A DNA stretch of 64,000 nucleotides from Candidatus Helarchaeota archaeon. GTDB lineage: Archaea > Asgardarchaeota > Lokiarchaeia > Helarchaeales > HEL-GB-A. The stretch is from the NCBI GenBank assembly GCA_013375405.1, contig JABXJU010000001.1:27020-91019 (forward strand), read 5' to 3'. Below, piece after piece: positions 26,389-35,249 of the stretch. Made by a program: the position numbers and the translations under genes. The notes beneath the pieces are model-generated. The model did not search any database, was not told the origin of the DNA, and saw only the letters and a program-made list of their open reading frames with translations. Every line of letters begins with the position of its first letter. Position 1 is the first letter of the stretch.

Positions 26389-26838
26389 TATTCCTCGAAT
26401 AATAACACCACCATGTCCTTAAACTAAATAATAAACTAGCAAGAATTTAACTCATAAATTACTTTCCTCTAAATAAAATGAAATTTTTTTGATTGTTTTA
26501 TATTTATTTTGGTCGTCATAAAGTCCTCTTAAAAAATAAAATGAGATACATACGAATCCAGTAATTAGAGCGGCCTTGTGAAAATAAACTTAGATTCATT
26601 TAATTTCCAAATTAATTTCTGGATTATTTTACAAGTAAATTGAGAGATTGACGATTATCACAATCCAAGATTATTTGTCGGAAGAGGTTAGAAAACAAAA
26701 CTTTTTTAAATATGATTTTATAAGGAACTTTTAGATAATCATCTATTTCACCGCAATGCGCAGATGAAGCGATATGAATCCAACCGTAATTAAATCTAAA
26801 ATAAAAGAAATAACAAAATCTTGAAGGAATAGGTAGAG
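26389..26838. other. 450-bp intergenic region without a gene
   Basis: Very AT-rich (mostly A/T runs), between two divergent genes. It holds their promoters: TATA-like runs are seen at 26702-26713 and upstream of 26400. I see no hairpin, RNA gene, or conserved frame; the minus-strand frame at 26624-26881 overlaps the glutaminase start and is not credible. Confidence 0.4.
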
Positions 26839-27516
26839 TTGTGCGGAATTGCAGGTATAATATCAAAGTCAGATTCTTCAAATATAATTCCTAATTTATT
26901 ATCAATACTATCAAATCTCATCGCTCGAGGAAAGGATGGAACGGGGATAGGATACTTTAATCGCAATGGGCGGATCGTGATTCATAAAAAGGAAATATCC
27001 GCACCTTATTTTTCTGAAAATTTTAAAGGAGAAATTGTTGATTGTAATATAGCAATCGGGCATGTCCGCCTACCGACCATAGGAGCCATTTCAGAATTTA
27101 ATAGCCACCCTATAATGGATAGTTATGGAAATATTGCGGTAGTTCATAATGGGACTATTAGAAATTCACATTATTTAAAGAAAGAATTGAGAGAAGATGG
27201 GCATTTCTTCAAAGGGACTGTTGATTCTGAAGTTATCCCTCATCTAATAGAAAAATACTACTATAAATTTAATGATCTTGAAAAATCCATCCAAAAAACA
27301 ATAGAATGTCTAGAGGGTTATTACACCTTTTCTGTCATTTCAAATTTTGAGCCAGATAAGGTATATCTCTATCGACATCATTTTCCATTAGTATTAGTGA
27401 AAGATGAAGGGAAAACTTATTTTAGTTCAGAAAGAAAACCGCTCTCACAATTTCTGAAAAAACGTTTCAGGGCAAGGCATCTAAAAAAGGATGAATTGGT
27501 TATTCTTGAACGATGA
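26839..27516 (+). CDS. Stand-alone class II glutamine amidotransferase (glutaminase) domain
   Basis: 225 residues, consisting only of the N-terminal nucleophile hydrolase domain. Start TTG at 26839 is followed directly by Cys2 (M-C-G-I-A-G-I-I), the catalytic nucleophile of this family, which confirms the start. Further motifs: ARGKDGTGIGYFN, GHVRLPTIGA, AVVHNGTIRN, DSEVIPHL, G-Y-Y-T-F. In PurF and GlmS the domain releases ammonia for a second domain, absent here, so it needs a partner or is a free glutaminase. Convergent with the GCS2 ligase 27530-28786, only 13 bases between stops. Confidence 0.85.
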   Translation: MCGIAGIISKSDSSNIIPNLLSILSNLIARGKDGTGIGYFNRNGRIVIHKKEISAPYFSENFKGEIVDCNIAIGHVRLPTIGAISEFNSHPIMDSYGNIAVVHNGTIRNSHYLKKELREDGHFFKGTVDSEVIPHLIEKYYYKFNDLEKSIQKTIECLEGYYTFSVISNFEPDKVYLYRHHFPLVLVKDEGKTYFSSERKPLSQFLKKRFRARHLKKDELVILER

Positions 27517-27529
27517 GCGGGAAATTTTT

Positions 27530-28786
27530 CTAAAAGGGATGTTTTTCCCCAATTTTTACTTCTTTTATATCAGGTAAATCAACATACATCATCCGTGCGT
27601 AGTCTATCAAATTGTTTCCATCAAGTAAAGTGGATACTGCATCATTATAACAGGATATAAATTGTTTTACCCAATTATATTTTTTTGGAGAATATATGGA
27701 TTTAATGTGTTCAATACTCGTTTTTACAATCACCGCATTATTCCAGTGTAACTTTGCCCATCGAAAAACATCCAATATATCAGTTGTCAAATCTTCCTTC
27801 TCTAGCTCCTCATGGAAAGCATCAAAGAATTTATCAATGAATTCACTTGCATCGATTTTTTTATTATTCCAATAAAGGCTTCCTTTAATCCCATCTTTTG
27901 CCGCGTTTTGTTTAGATTTCTCGTAATTCTCGAATGAAAGTACATTCGGTGAAGGCTTTGCCTTTAAGAAAGCAATTGTCAATACTCTTATTATTACGAC
28001 CGCAGCAATTATATATTCTGGAATATTGGTATCCGCTACCCTAATCTCAACTGTGGGCGGTTTATCCTTACGATGATCATTATAATTAATTTCTACCCAG
28101 TGATCACTTTTCATACGCTTGATTTCTTCTTTACTTATCGATTTACAATGCTCTTTTCCATACTGAAGAACTCTATTTGATGCATTAGTAGTAAGTTTTC
28201 CTAGATAAACAGGACTATTAGCACATAATGCAATGATAAAAGGCAGATAATCGTGAATATAAACCATTAACAGTCGAGCGTCTTCTTTTCCAATCCCCTC
28301 TTCTCCCAGCCCGATATGAATATGCATACCTGCTGGGTCCTTTAACCAAGAACCGAAAAGGCCAATTTGGTATTCCACTCTTTGGTGGGTAAAGGTGCGA
28401 TATTTTCGCAATCCGTTTTTTAGAAGGAACAATCCCTCATTTAAATCATCAAAAACGGGCGAAATATATTCATTTCCAATTGTTATATCATCAGTAAAAG
28501 CCTCGCCCGGCTCAACCACATCTTTAACAGGCTGAATAGAACTTCTCTCGAGAATTTCATCCCCCTTAATCAGATATGACTCAATTTCAATACCATTCGT
28601 TATTAATGGTTCCACCTTGATTTCCTCATCAAAGTCCTCCTCACATTCTTCAGGAATGCAAATATTTGTTATTTTAATTCTCAGCTTGCAGTCTATACAC
28701 TGAATTAAATCCCCAACCTTAATTTTTGTTGGGTGGAAATCCATTTCATAACTGCATCGTGGACAAATTACAAAAAATCGAGTCAT
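27530..28786 (-). CDS. GCS2-type carboxylate-amine ligase with N-terminal LysW-like zinc ribbon
   Basis: 418 residues. Residues ~8-33 form a zinc ribbon (CPRC, 18-residue spacer, CIDC) followed by an acidic stretch ending PEECEEDFDEE. This resembles LysW, the amino-group carrier whose C-terminal Glu is conjugated to substrates in lysine/arginine synthesis. From GIEIESYL (residue ~67) a GCS2/YbdK-like catalytic domain follows, with DPAGMHIHIGLG and the TNASNRVLQYG motif. GCS2 enzymes form gamma-glutamyl or similar amide bonds with ATP. A LysW-like domain on a GCS2 ligase suggests a built-in carrier or zinc ribbon. ATG at 28786. The substrate is not known. Confidence 0.75.
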   Translation of the reverse strand: MTRFFVICPRCSYEMDFHPTKIKVGDLIQCIDCKLRIKITNICIPEECEEDFDEEIKVEPLITNGIEIESYLIKGDEILERSSIQPVKDVVEPGEAFTDDITIGNEYISPVFDDLNEGLFLLKNGLRKYRTFTHQRVEYQIGLFGSWLKDPAGMHIHIGLGEEGIGKEDARLLMVYIHDYLPFIIALCANSPVYLGKLTTNASNRVLQYGKEHCKSISKEEIKRMKSDHWVEINYNDHRKDKPPTVEIRVADTNIPEYIIAAVVIIRVLTIAFLKAKPSPNVLSFENYEKSKQNAAKDGIKGSLYWNNKKIDASEFIDKFFDAFHEELEKEDLTTDILDVFRWAKLHWNNAVIVKTSIEHIKSIYSPKKYNWVKQFISCYNDAVSTLLDGNNLIDYARMMYVDLPDIKEVKIGEKHPF

Positions 28787-28860
28787 AATCCTTCAAATTT
28801 AAAAACGTTTAACGATTTTTAAAATTTTGGACATAAAATAAGATATAGATCTCCCTTTCT

Positions 28861-29337
28861 TTATGATTCTTTTTCATTTGATGGTTGATCAAATCCTCTT
28901 CCTTTGTGAATGGTTTCAAAACTGCGTTTATACTTTTCGAAATCCTCATGTAATTCTTTCAATTGTTCATTTTCTAGCATTCTTTTAAAGAAACTTGATA
29001 TTGAATTAAATAATTCGGGAATAAATGTATCAATTTGAGAAAATTCTTTAGCCATATCTGATAGAGCCCCTAAAGTCAGATTTATATTAATTTCACTTTC
29101 TCGGAATTCCTTGCTTATTAGTTTCCTAAGTCTCTTTTCATCATAATGACTCCATACAGATTCAAAAGAGAAATAATAAAAAAATTGCACCACCTCTGAA
29201 ATCCATCCAACAAAAAACGCAGTAGTAATATCTCCAGTAACTAAATAAGTTACTAAAAATCCCACAAAAACTGATATTATTCTATAAATGATACTTTTGG
29301 CTAAATTTCTTCTCAAATCCATGCTGAAAACACCCAT
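28861..29337 (-). CDS. DUF2061 membrane protein with coiled-coil tail
   Basis: 158 residues. The N-terminal ~60 residues match the DUF2061 type (SIIYRIISVFVGFLVTYLVTG then two more helical turns with a conserved W-x-S-H region), small two-helix membrane proteins of unknown role. The remaining ~90 residues are soluble and helical with a predicted amphipathic tail (QLKELHEDFEKYKRS). ATG at 29337 or the ATG at residue 5. 74 bases downstream of the GCS2 gene on the same strand. Confidence 0.65.
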   Translation of the reverse strand: MGVFSMDLRRNLAKSIIYRIISVFVGFLVTYLVTGDITTAFFVGWISEVVQFFYYFSFESVWSHYDEKRLRKLISKEFRESEININLTLGALSDMAKEFSQIDTFIPELFNSISSFFKRMLENEQLKELHEDFEKYKRSFETIHKGRGFDQPSNEKES

Positions 29338-29462
29338 TTGCAGCTCTTTATGCTGACATTTAATATATTTTTCCTATCTTGAATTATATTGATAGCGAAA
29401 ATTAATATAATTCATATTTATTATAAATAGTCACCTTCAAGAAACGAATAAATGGTTTGATC

Positions 29463-29552
29463 ATGCCCAAAAAAAAGGCGAAGAAACAGGTAATACCCCA
29501 AAAAAAGGCAAATAAACAGGTAATGCCCGAAGAAGAGGCGAATAAACAATTA
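29463..29552 (+). repeat. Three 30-bp tandem units at the start of the coiled-coil gene
   Basis: Three near-identical 30-bp units encode the K/Q-rich decapeptides (A-A-A-[AG]-GGC core, ACAGGTA end). Length variation by slippage would keep the frame. Confidence 0.6.
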
Positions 29553-30488
29553 GATGATGAATTAGAAGAAAACCAATTCAAACTTGATTCTATTATAAGA
29601 AAATTATCTGATAAGGATGAAGAATTAAAAAAGATCAAGCAAAATATTAATGACTTGACTGTAGAACAAAATGAACTTATAAAAAAGAACGAAGCATTAA
29701 ACCAAGAATATGGAAATAGACAAGGCGATTTAACTGTTCTTAATGAGAAAGTAAAAGAAAAAACTCATCAACTAGATGAATTACGCTCAAATGTTACAAA
29801 ATTGAAAAAAGAAATTGAAGAGCGAAAGTCCTCATTAACCCAAGAAATTGATGATGCTGAAGTAGTAAAGAAAAAAATTGGAAGTTTACATGCAGAAAAT
29901 GAAGCAATTAAATTATCAATTGAAAAACACAAAGCTGAATTAGAACGTGCAAATATCTTGATTGAAGCAAAGGAAGATGAAACAAAACTCCTAAACGAAC
30001 AACTTGAAAGAAAGGAATTAAGAAAAAAAGAGGTAGAACAACAAATTCTACAATGTCACGACGAGCTGCATGACCTGGAAAAACAAAAAGAAAAGTATGA
30101 AGATCTTTTTGACTCGTATAAAGTTCGATTAACAGAGAAACAAGAATTAATGATTAGTATCGAATCTATGTTACAAGACTTAAAAGACCTCTTGGAACCT
30201 CTAATCGCCCAAAAGATTTTGAAAGAAAATTTCGTTGCTATCAGTGAAAATGCAATGAAAAATCTTAAGAACTTCATTGAATCCTTCAATGCTGCCTATA
30301 AAAAACGAGAGGACCAGATAAATGAAGTCTATGAAGAATTTGAAAAAGTAGAGAGTGAATATGATAAAATTAACACGATAAAAGAAGAAATTGAAAAACT
30401 CATAAATATCTCTCAAAAATTATCTCAGAAATTAAAAGACGCTGTGGAAAACCAAGGGAAGGAAAGCATTAATAAAGAAAGCGAATAA
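29463..30488 (+). CDS. Coiled-coil protein with K/A/Q-rich N-terminal repeats
   Basis: About 341 residues from ATG 29463 (TTG 29457 is also in frame). N-terminus is a tandem of three ten-residue units (PKKKAKKQV / PQKKANKQV / PEEEANKQL). Residues ~45-320 are continuous heptad coiled coil, E/K-rich, with no globular domain, P-loop or membrane helix, like SMC/ESCRT-type scaffolds but without their heads. Asgard genomes contain many such coiled-coil proteins; function unknown. A T-poor but short spacer follows before PGK. Confidence 0.7.
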   Translation: MPKKKAKKQVIPQKKANKQVMPEEEANKQLDDELEENQFKLDSIIRKLSDKDEELKKIKQNINDLTVEQNELIKKNEALNQEYGNRQGDLTVLNEKVKEKTHQLDELRSNVTKLKKEIEERKSSLTQEIDDAEVVKKKIGSLHAENEAIKLSIEKHKAELERANILIEAKEDETKLLNEQLERKELRKKEVEQQILQCHDELHDLEKQKEKYEDLFDSYKVRLTEKQELMISIESMLQDLKDLLEPLIAQKILKENFVAISENAMKNLKNFIESFNAAYKKREDQINEVYEEFEKVESEYDKINTIKEEIEKLINISQKLSQKLKDAVENQGKESINKESE

Positions 30489-30580
30489 TCCTTTTTAAAA
30501 TGAGTTTTCATTCTTACCTTTCTTAAAATCAAAGAATCACGAAATTTATTTCTAAGAAATCTTCTTCTAGCTTCTAAATA

Positions 30581-30595
30581 CCTTTAAATAAATAA
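30581..30595 (+). promoter_or_regulatory. TATA box of pgk
   Basis: CCTTTAAATAAATAA, an archaeal BRE/TATA-like element, about 50-60 bases before the PGK start, consistent with a ~30-base leader carrying the Shine-Dalgarno AGGTGA at 30633-30638. Confidence 0.5.
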
Positions 30596-30643
30596 TCCAA
30601 AATATGTAATCTTTAGAAAACAATCTGAATTTAGGTGAAATTT

Positions 30644-31855
30644 ATGAAACATGGGTTAATGACGCTTGACGATGTGGATGTAAAAGGGAAAAAGGTCCTG
30701 ATACGGTTTGATCTTAATAGTACAGTTACTATAGAGGATCCTGTAATTAAGGATACGTTACGATTGGATCAAATAAAACCAACTTTGGAAGACTTGAAAG
30801 AAGCTGCTGTTATCATTTTAGCACATCAAGGTCGAAAAGGGAAAAAGGATTTCACTTCTTTGCAACCTCATGCTAATGTCTTAAAAGAGAGGTATGGGGA
30901 TCGCTTGAAATTCGTGGATGATACGGTTGGCGAGAAAGCTGTCAATGCTATAAAGGCACTGAAGCCCGGTGAGATTCTACTGTTGGAGAATGTCCGCTTT
31001 CTTGAAGATGAAATGCAGAAAGGAACGCCCGAAGAATTATCCAAAACGAAATTTGTGCAGACTTTGGCTCCCTTAGTTGATCTTTATGTAAATGATGCTT
31101 ACGGCGCAGCCCATAGAGGTCAAACATCTTTGGTAGGATTCACGCCAGCTTTACCGTCATGTGCTGGGCGTATTTTAGAACGTGAAATAGACGTTATGGA
31201 GAATATTTTGACCAATCCTGATAAACCGATGATTTATGTCATCGGAGGGGCAAAAGTAGAAACTAAATTTAAAGTTCTGAAAAATCTACTCGAAAATAAA
31301 AAAGCGGATAAAATTTTAGTATGTGGGTTACTGCAGAATATCATGTTAGCGGGAGCTGGTGTAGATATTAAGGAAGTTAATAAAAAGCCAATAAAAGGAT
31401 TTGACGATTATGTCGGTACCGCTAAAGAAATCTATAAAAAATATAAAGATCAACTCGTATTACCAATTGATCTAGCCCTTAATAAGAACAATGAGCGTAT
31501 TGAAGTCGGTATCGATGCATTATCTAAAGATTATTCCTCTAATGACATCGGACATAAAACCACAGAAAAATTTGTTGAGATTATCAAAGAAGCCGGGACT
31601 ATTGTAGCCAATGGGCCTGCGGGCGTATTCGAAAATGAACCTTTTGCCTATGGGTCCAAGGAAATTCTCCACGCGATGGCTGACTCAAAAGCATATTCTA
31701 TCGTTGGTGGGGGCGAAATGGGTGGCTACGCTAACACACTCAAACTCGACATGAATTTCATTAGCACCGGTGGTGGCGCGATGCTTGCATACCTCACTGG
31801 AAAGAAATTGCCTGTTATCGCTGCCCTTGAAAAAGCAGCACAGCGGATGAAATAA
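30644..31855 (+). CDS. pgk: Phosphoglycerate kinase
   Basis: About 403 residues from ATG 30644 (GTG 30635 would add three). It converts 1,3-bisphosphoglycerate and ADP to 3-phosphoglycerate and ATP, or the reverse. Motifs: VLIRFDLNS (substrate loop), LAHQGRKG, LLENVRF, LYVNDAYGAAHR, PDKPMIYVIGGAKVETK, NGPAGVFEN, and the adenine/Gly-rich GGGEMGGYA and STGGGAML. Length and motifs are normal. A single gene with its own TATA box and Shine-Dalgarno. GAPDH, the preceding enzyme of the pathway, lies 13 kb away at 44265. Confidence 0.95.
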   Translation: MKHGLMTLDDVDVKGKKVLIRFDLNSTVTIEDPVIKDTLRLDQIKPTLEDLKEAAVIILAHQGRKGKKDFTSLQPHANVLKERYGDRLKFVDDTVGEKAVNAIKALKPGEILLLENVRFLEDEMQKGTPEELSKTKFVQTLAPLVDLYVNDAYGAAHRGQTSLVGFTPALPSCAGRILEREIDVMENILTNPDKPMIYVIGGAKVETKFKVLKNLLENKKADKILVCGLLQNIMLAGAGVDIKEVNKKPIKGFDDYVGTAKEIYKKYKDQLVLPIDLALNKNNERIEVGIDALSKDYSSNDIGHKTTEKFVEIIKEAGTIVANGPAGVFENEPFAYGSKEILHAMADSKAYSIVGGGEMGGYANTLKLDMNFISTGGGAMLAYLTGKKLPVIAALEKAAQRMK

Positions 31856-31860
31856 TAATC

Positions 31861-31912
31861 CTCCTTTTTATTTTTTCATATATTGATTCATGTTTTAAGT
31901 TATTTTTTTGAT
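31861..31912 (+). terminator. T-rich terminator after pgk
   Basis: CCTTTTTATTTTTTC and later TTATTTTTTTGATTTT runs immediately after the stop. Also serves the convergent ABC-2 operon from the opposite side (AT-rich). Confidence 0.35.
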
Positions 31913-31913
31913 T

Positions 31914-32681
31914 TTAAGCTATTTTCGTATACCGATTGTAAAAATATAATCCAAAATAGACCATCAAACATGAAAAAATCAGTAGCCCCACAATATCCAA
32001 TACGCGAATAGGACCTACAAAATTAGGATCCAGTAAAGCACGTAAAATATTTGCCCCGTAGCTGAGAGGATTTGCATCTGCAATCACTCCCATACCTGGA
32101 ATATTCACCATAACATTACGGGGGTAAAATACTGTCGATCCAAACATGAGCCACATACTCACAAAACCGCGAACTAATTGATAGCGTCTTGTATTTTGAA
32201 TAGCGGTGGCAAGAATAATGCTTAACGAAGTTAGCCCCATTGCGAGTACAAATAACGCTCCAAGAACTAAAATTAAATTGAGGAATGAGGGGATTCCAAT
32301 CAATACAATGGCGATAATGAGGAGTGGAACTGAAAAAATCATGGATCGAATTGCTCCTGCGAATGCACGCGCTACAATAAATTGAAACCGATCAATTGGA
32401 AGAGATAATAAGTAATGAATGCGCTGACTATGGCGCTCTTGACTAACTTCAATTCCCATTATGAATGAAGCACCAAAAAGTGAGAGGACCGTAATCCCAG
32501 GCGCAAAAAATAGAAAATAATTAAATTCTACTCCTGCGATCCATTCTACAGTCACTAGTTGGGAAAAACTTGCAGCCATAATTAGTAAATCTGCTAAATT
32601 TGTGACCAATAAGACAATAATCCAGTATTTATATTTGAAAAAATTGCGTAAATCTCGTTCTATTATCGCGATCATGCTCAA
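31914..32681 (-). CDS. ABC-2 type permease subunit 2
   Basis: 255 residues with about six membrane helices and the ABC-2 layout (short N-terminal cytoplasmic IERDLRNFFKYKYW, EVSQERHSQRIHYLLSLPIDR coupling loop). It exports a hydrophobic or polysaccharide-like substrate or a drug together with 32678-33433 and the ATPase 33450-34394. ATG overlaps the previous stop (ATGA), so the three genes are one operon. Confidence 0.85.
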   Translation of the reverse strand: MSMIAIIERDLRNFFKYKYWIIVLLVTNLADLLIMAASFSQLVTVEWIAGVEFNYFLFFAPGITVLSLFGASFIMGIEVSQERHSQRIHYLLSLPIDRFQFIVARAFAGAIRSMIFSVPLLIIAIVLIGIPSFLNLILVLGALFVLAMGLTSLSIILATAIQNTRRYQLVRGFVSMWLMFGSTVFYPRNVMVNIPGMGVIADANPLSYGANILRALLDPNFVGPIRVLDIVGLLIFSCLMVYFGLYFYNRYTKIA

Positions 32682-33433
32682 GTTGCGAGTCCCCCCTCTA
32701 ATCGCCTACTGTAAATTCGAATAGCTACCCCAACTAAAATTAGTGAGAAAAGCACCAAAAATAATATTGTATAAAGTGTAAATGAACCAGCTGGAAGATT
32801 TAATCCCCATCGTAGCGCATCTCCCGCATGAGTAAGGGGATTTATGCGACTAACAAATTGCATCCAGTATGCCATGGCCCTTTCTGGATAATATATAGTA
32901 CTTAACCTGATGAGAAACGCATCCATCAACCCTAGAATAAAACTTAGTTTGGTATGCTCCTTCGTAAAACTCCCAATTATCACACCTAATCCAGTTACAC
33001 CAAATGAGAAAAGGAACAGAAGTCCAAAAACACTTAGTAGATTTAAAATCGATTCGAATCCTGTAACAAATAAGAAGATAATCAAGAGTGGAGTGGAATA
33101 TACAATTGTACGAAGCGTTCCTCCCACCATGCGGCCCAACACATATTCAGTTCTGGAGAAGGGGAGCGTTAAATGATAATCAATCACGCCCTCACTTCGT
33201 TCATCAGCTATTTCCCAAGCTGCCCACATACCGAAGGACCACAGTGTTAATACTGCCACTCCTGCTGCATAAAATTGTGTATAATCTAGGTTTGGATCTG
33301 CAACTAAGAAATTCAAAATAAATGCGTAAATGAATATTTGGACCAAAAATGTAAGAGCATTGGTGAATATAAAGATTTTATAGTTCCATAACCGCCTTAA
33401 ATCGCGTTCAATAATGTTAAAAAAGTTTCGCAT
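32678..33433 (-). CDS. ABC-2 type permease subunit 1
   Basis: 251 residues, about six helices, with the same opening as its partner (NIIERDLRRLWNYKIFIF) and a coupling-loop EIADERSEGVIDYHLTLPFSRTEYVLGR. The two permeases are homologous, so the transporter has a heterodimeric membrane part. 16 bases after the ATPase gene. Confidence 0.85.
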   Translation of the reverse strand: MRNFFNIIERDLRRLWNYKIFIFTNALTFLVQIFIYAFILNFLVADPNLDYTQFYAAGVAVLTLWSFGMWAAWEIADERSEGVIDYHLTLPFSRTEYVLGRMVGGTLRTIVYSTPLLIIFLFVTGFESILNLLSVFGLLFLFSFGVTGLGVIIGSFTKEHTKLSFILGLMDAFLIRLSTIYYPERAMAYWMQFVSRINPLTHAGDALRWGLNLPAGSFTLYTILFLVLFSLILVGVAIRIYSRRLEGGLAT

Positions 33434-33449
33434 AAAATCCCGTGAATTT

Positions 33450-34394
33450 TCATTTTAAAGATTTCTGGGTATATCTGAAAAATACATCATCTAATGTAGG
33501 TTCACTCATTTGAAATTTATCGACGGAAATTCCATTTTGGAGAAAAATTTGAAGAATTTCTGAAGCGACATCTTCTGCTTTATTCAGATATATTAGAACT
33601 TTATTCTCATCAAATTTAATGTCTATAATATTAGGAATTTCTTTTAATTGTTCCTCAATCTTTGGATTTAAATTCATAGTTTGAACTTGGATGATGTCTC
33701 CACCTGGAATTGCATCTTTCAATTCAGGTGGTGATCCGATTTTGATAATCTTACCTTGATTCATAATGGCAATTCGATCGTTTTTGCAGAGGACTTCAGC
33801 CTCTCGCATTAAATTAGTGGCAAGGACTATCGTGCTCCCTTCCTCTCGAAGTTCTGATATATAATCCCAAATCCTTTTTTTAATATGGGGATCTAAGAAT
33901 GCGGTAGGTTCATCGATAAAACCTATTTTAGGGCGTTGAAGAAGGATTTTTGCGATCTCAATCTTCTTTTTTTGGCCTCCACTCAATTTGTACGCAGGTT
34001 TACCTTTTGCATCCTCCATTTGCAATTCTTCAATTAGGTTGTTTAGTCTTACCTGCCTCTCATTTTTTGATAATCCACAAACTTTTCCATGCCAGTTGAG
34101 AATTTCTTTATAATTCAGTGACCAATCCAGTTTGGCTTCTTGGAAAGAAACTCCAATTACTTCTCGCACTTTACTTGGTTGCTCAATGATATCATAGGTG
34201 GCAATACGTGCGGTTCCGGAACTTGGTCGATAAATAGTAGCGAGCATATAAATTAAGGTCGTCTTTCCTGCACCATTTGGACCTAATAAGCCAAAAATCT
34301 CATTTTCATAAATGTCAAGACTGAGATCATCCACTGCCACTAGATCTTTGAATCGTCTAGTCAAGTTTTCGATTTCTATAATTTTTTTCTTCAT
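33450..34394 (-). CDS. ABC-2 transporter ATPase
   Basis: 314 residues. Walker A GPNGAGKTT, Q-loop, signature YKLSGGQKKKIEIA, Walker B KIGFIDEPTAFLD, H-loop replaced by LATNLMREAEVL (Asn in place of the usual His). C-terminal ~90 residues form a beta-alpha domain typical of drug- or NodI-like exporters. Start ATG 34394. First gene of the operon. Confidence 0.88.
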   Translation of the reverse strand: MKKKIIEIENLTRRFKDLVAVDDLSLDIYENEIFGLLGPNGAGKTTLIYMLATIYRPSSGTARIATYDIIEQPSKVREVIGVSFQEAKLDWSLNYKEILNWHGKVCGLSKNERQVRLNNLIEELQMEDAKGKPAYKLSGGQKKKIEIAKILLQRPKIGFIDEPTAFLDPHIKKRIWDYISELREEGSTIVLATNLMREAEVLCKNDRIAIMNQGKIIKIGSPPELKDAIPGGDIIQVQTMNLNPKIEEQLKEIPNIIDIKFDENKVLIYLNKAEDVASEILQIFLQNGISVDKFQMSEPTLDDVFFRYTQKSLK

Positions 34395-34475
34395 CTAAAA
34401 TTCTCTCTACTACGAAATTTCAACAAGTATAGTGTGAAACCAATTATTAAAAACTAATTCAATCAAGTAATAATT

Positions 34476-35237
34476 ATGTTGTCAAAAAAGGTACTTCTCT
34501 TAACTGCAGCGAGCGGTGGAATAGGTAATACCCTTATGGAATATTTTGTGGATAAAGTTCAATATATGATAACCTCCAACAGAAAGAAATTAACGGAATT
34601 CCTGACATTGAAGCCCATTCCTCCTAATATAGAACACGTTCCTAGAGATTTAACCATCGAGGATAATGTCCGAAGCCTATTTCAACATATTACAGATAAT
34701 TACGGAAAATTGGATATCCTAATTAATTGCGTTGGAGCAAGTCTATTTTCTCATCCAATTGAGGATTTTCCAGTTAATGAATTTGAAAAGATAATTGCAT
34801 TGAATCTTAAATCGGCATTTCTACTAACTAAACACGCTATTAAAGCAATGAAAACACACGGTGGAAATATCGTACATTATGTATCAAGCTCTGCAAAGAA
34901 CATCTCTCCTAATAAAGCTCCTTATGGCAGCGCGAAAGCCGGGTTAGCTCATTTTATCCATTATGCAGCTTATGAGACTGCAAATTATAATATCAAAGTC
35001 AATGGAATATCCCCTACTTATGTATTTACACCACGCCATGAAAAGGAAATCCAAACAAAAATAGTAAAAACGGGAAAAAAGAGAGAAGAAATAGTCAATA
35101 AAATATTGTCTCACCAACTATTACAAAAACCAATGTATTCAAAAGATTTAATAGAAGTTACCGAGTTATTAGCCACCACCGAATCTATCACAGGCCAAAT
35201 TTATAATTGTTCCATGGGTGAAATATTATCTTATTAA
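34476..35237 (+). CDS. Short-chain dehydrogenase/reductase (SDR)
   Basis: 253 residues. Variant NAD(P)-binding TAASGGIGNT at residues ~9-18, LINCVGAS in place of NNAG, catalytic S-x12-Y-x3-K as VSSSAKNISPNKAPYGSAKAG, and a PG-like turn GISPTYVFTPR. Classical SDR length and fold, but the last segment is Lys-rich and the substrate is unknown. Single gene, divergent from the ABC operon and convergent with the P-type ATPase 13 bases away. Confidence 0.85.
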   Translation: MLSKKVLLLTAASGGIGNTLMEYFVDKVQYMITSNRKKLTEFLTLKPIPPNIEHVPRDLTIEDNVRSLFQHITDNYGKLDILINCVGASLFSHPIEDFPVNEFEKIIALNLKSAFLLTKHAIKAMKTHGGNIVHYVSSSAKNISPNKAPYGSAKAGLAHFIHYAAYETANYNIKVNGISPTYVFTPRHEKEIQTKIVKTGKKREEIVNKILSHQLLQKPMYSKDLIEVTELLATTESITGQIYNCSMGEILSY

Positions 35238-35249
35238 AGAACTCTTTTT

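Noticed and set aside
26624..26881. Minus-strand frame of 85 aa in the 450-bp gap.
   Set aside because: Overlaps the glutaminase start, mostly AT-derived Phe/Leu/Ile codons, no RBS.
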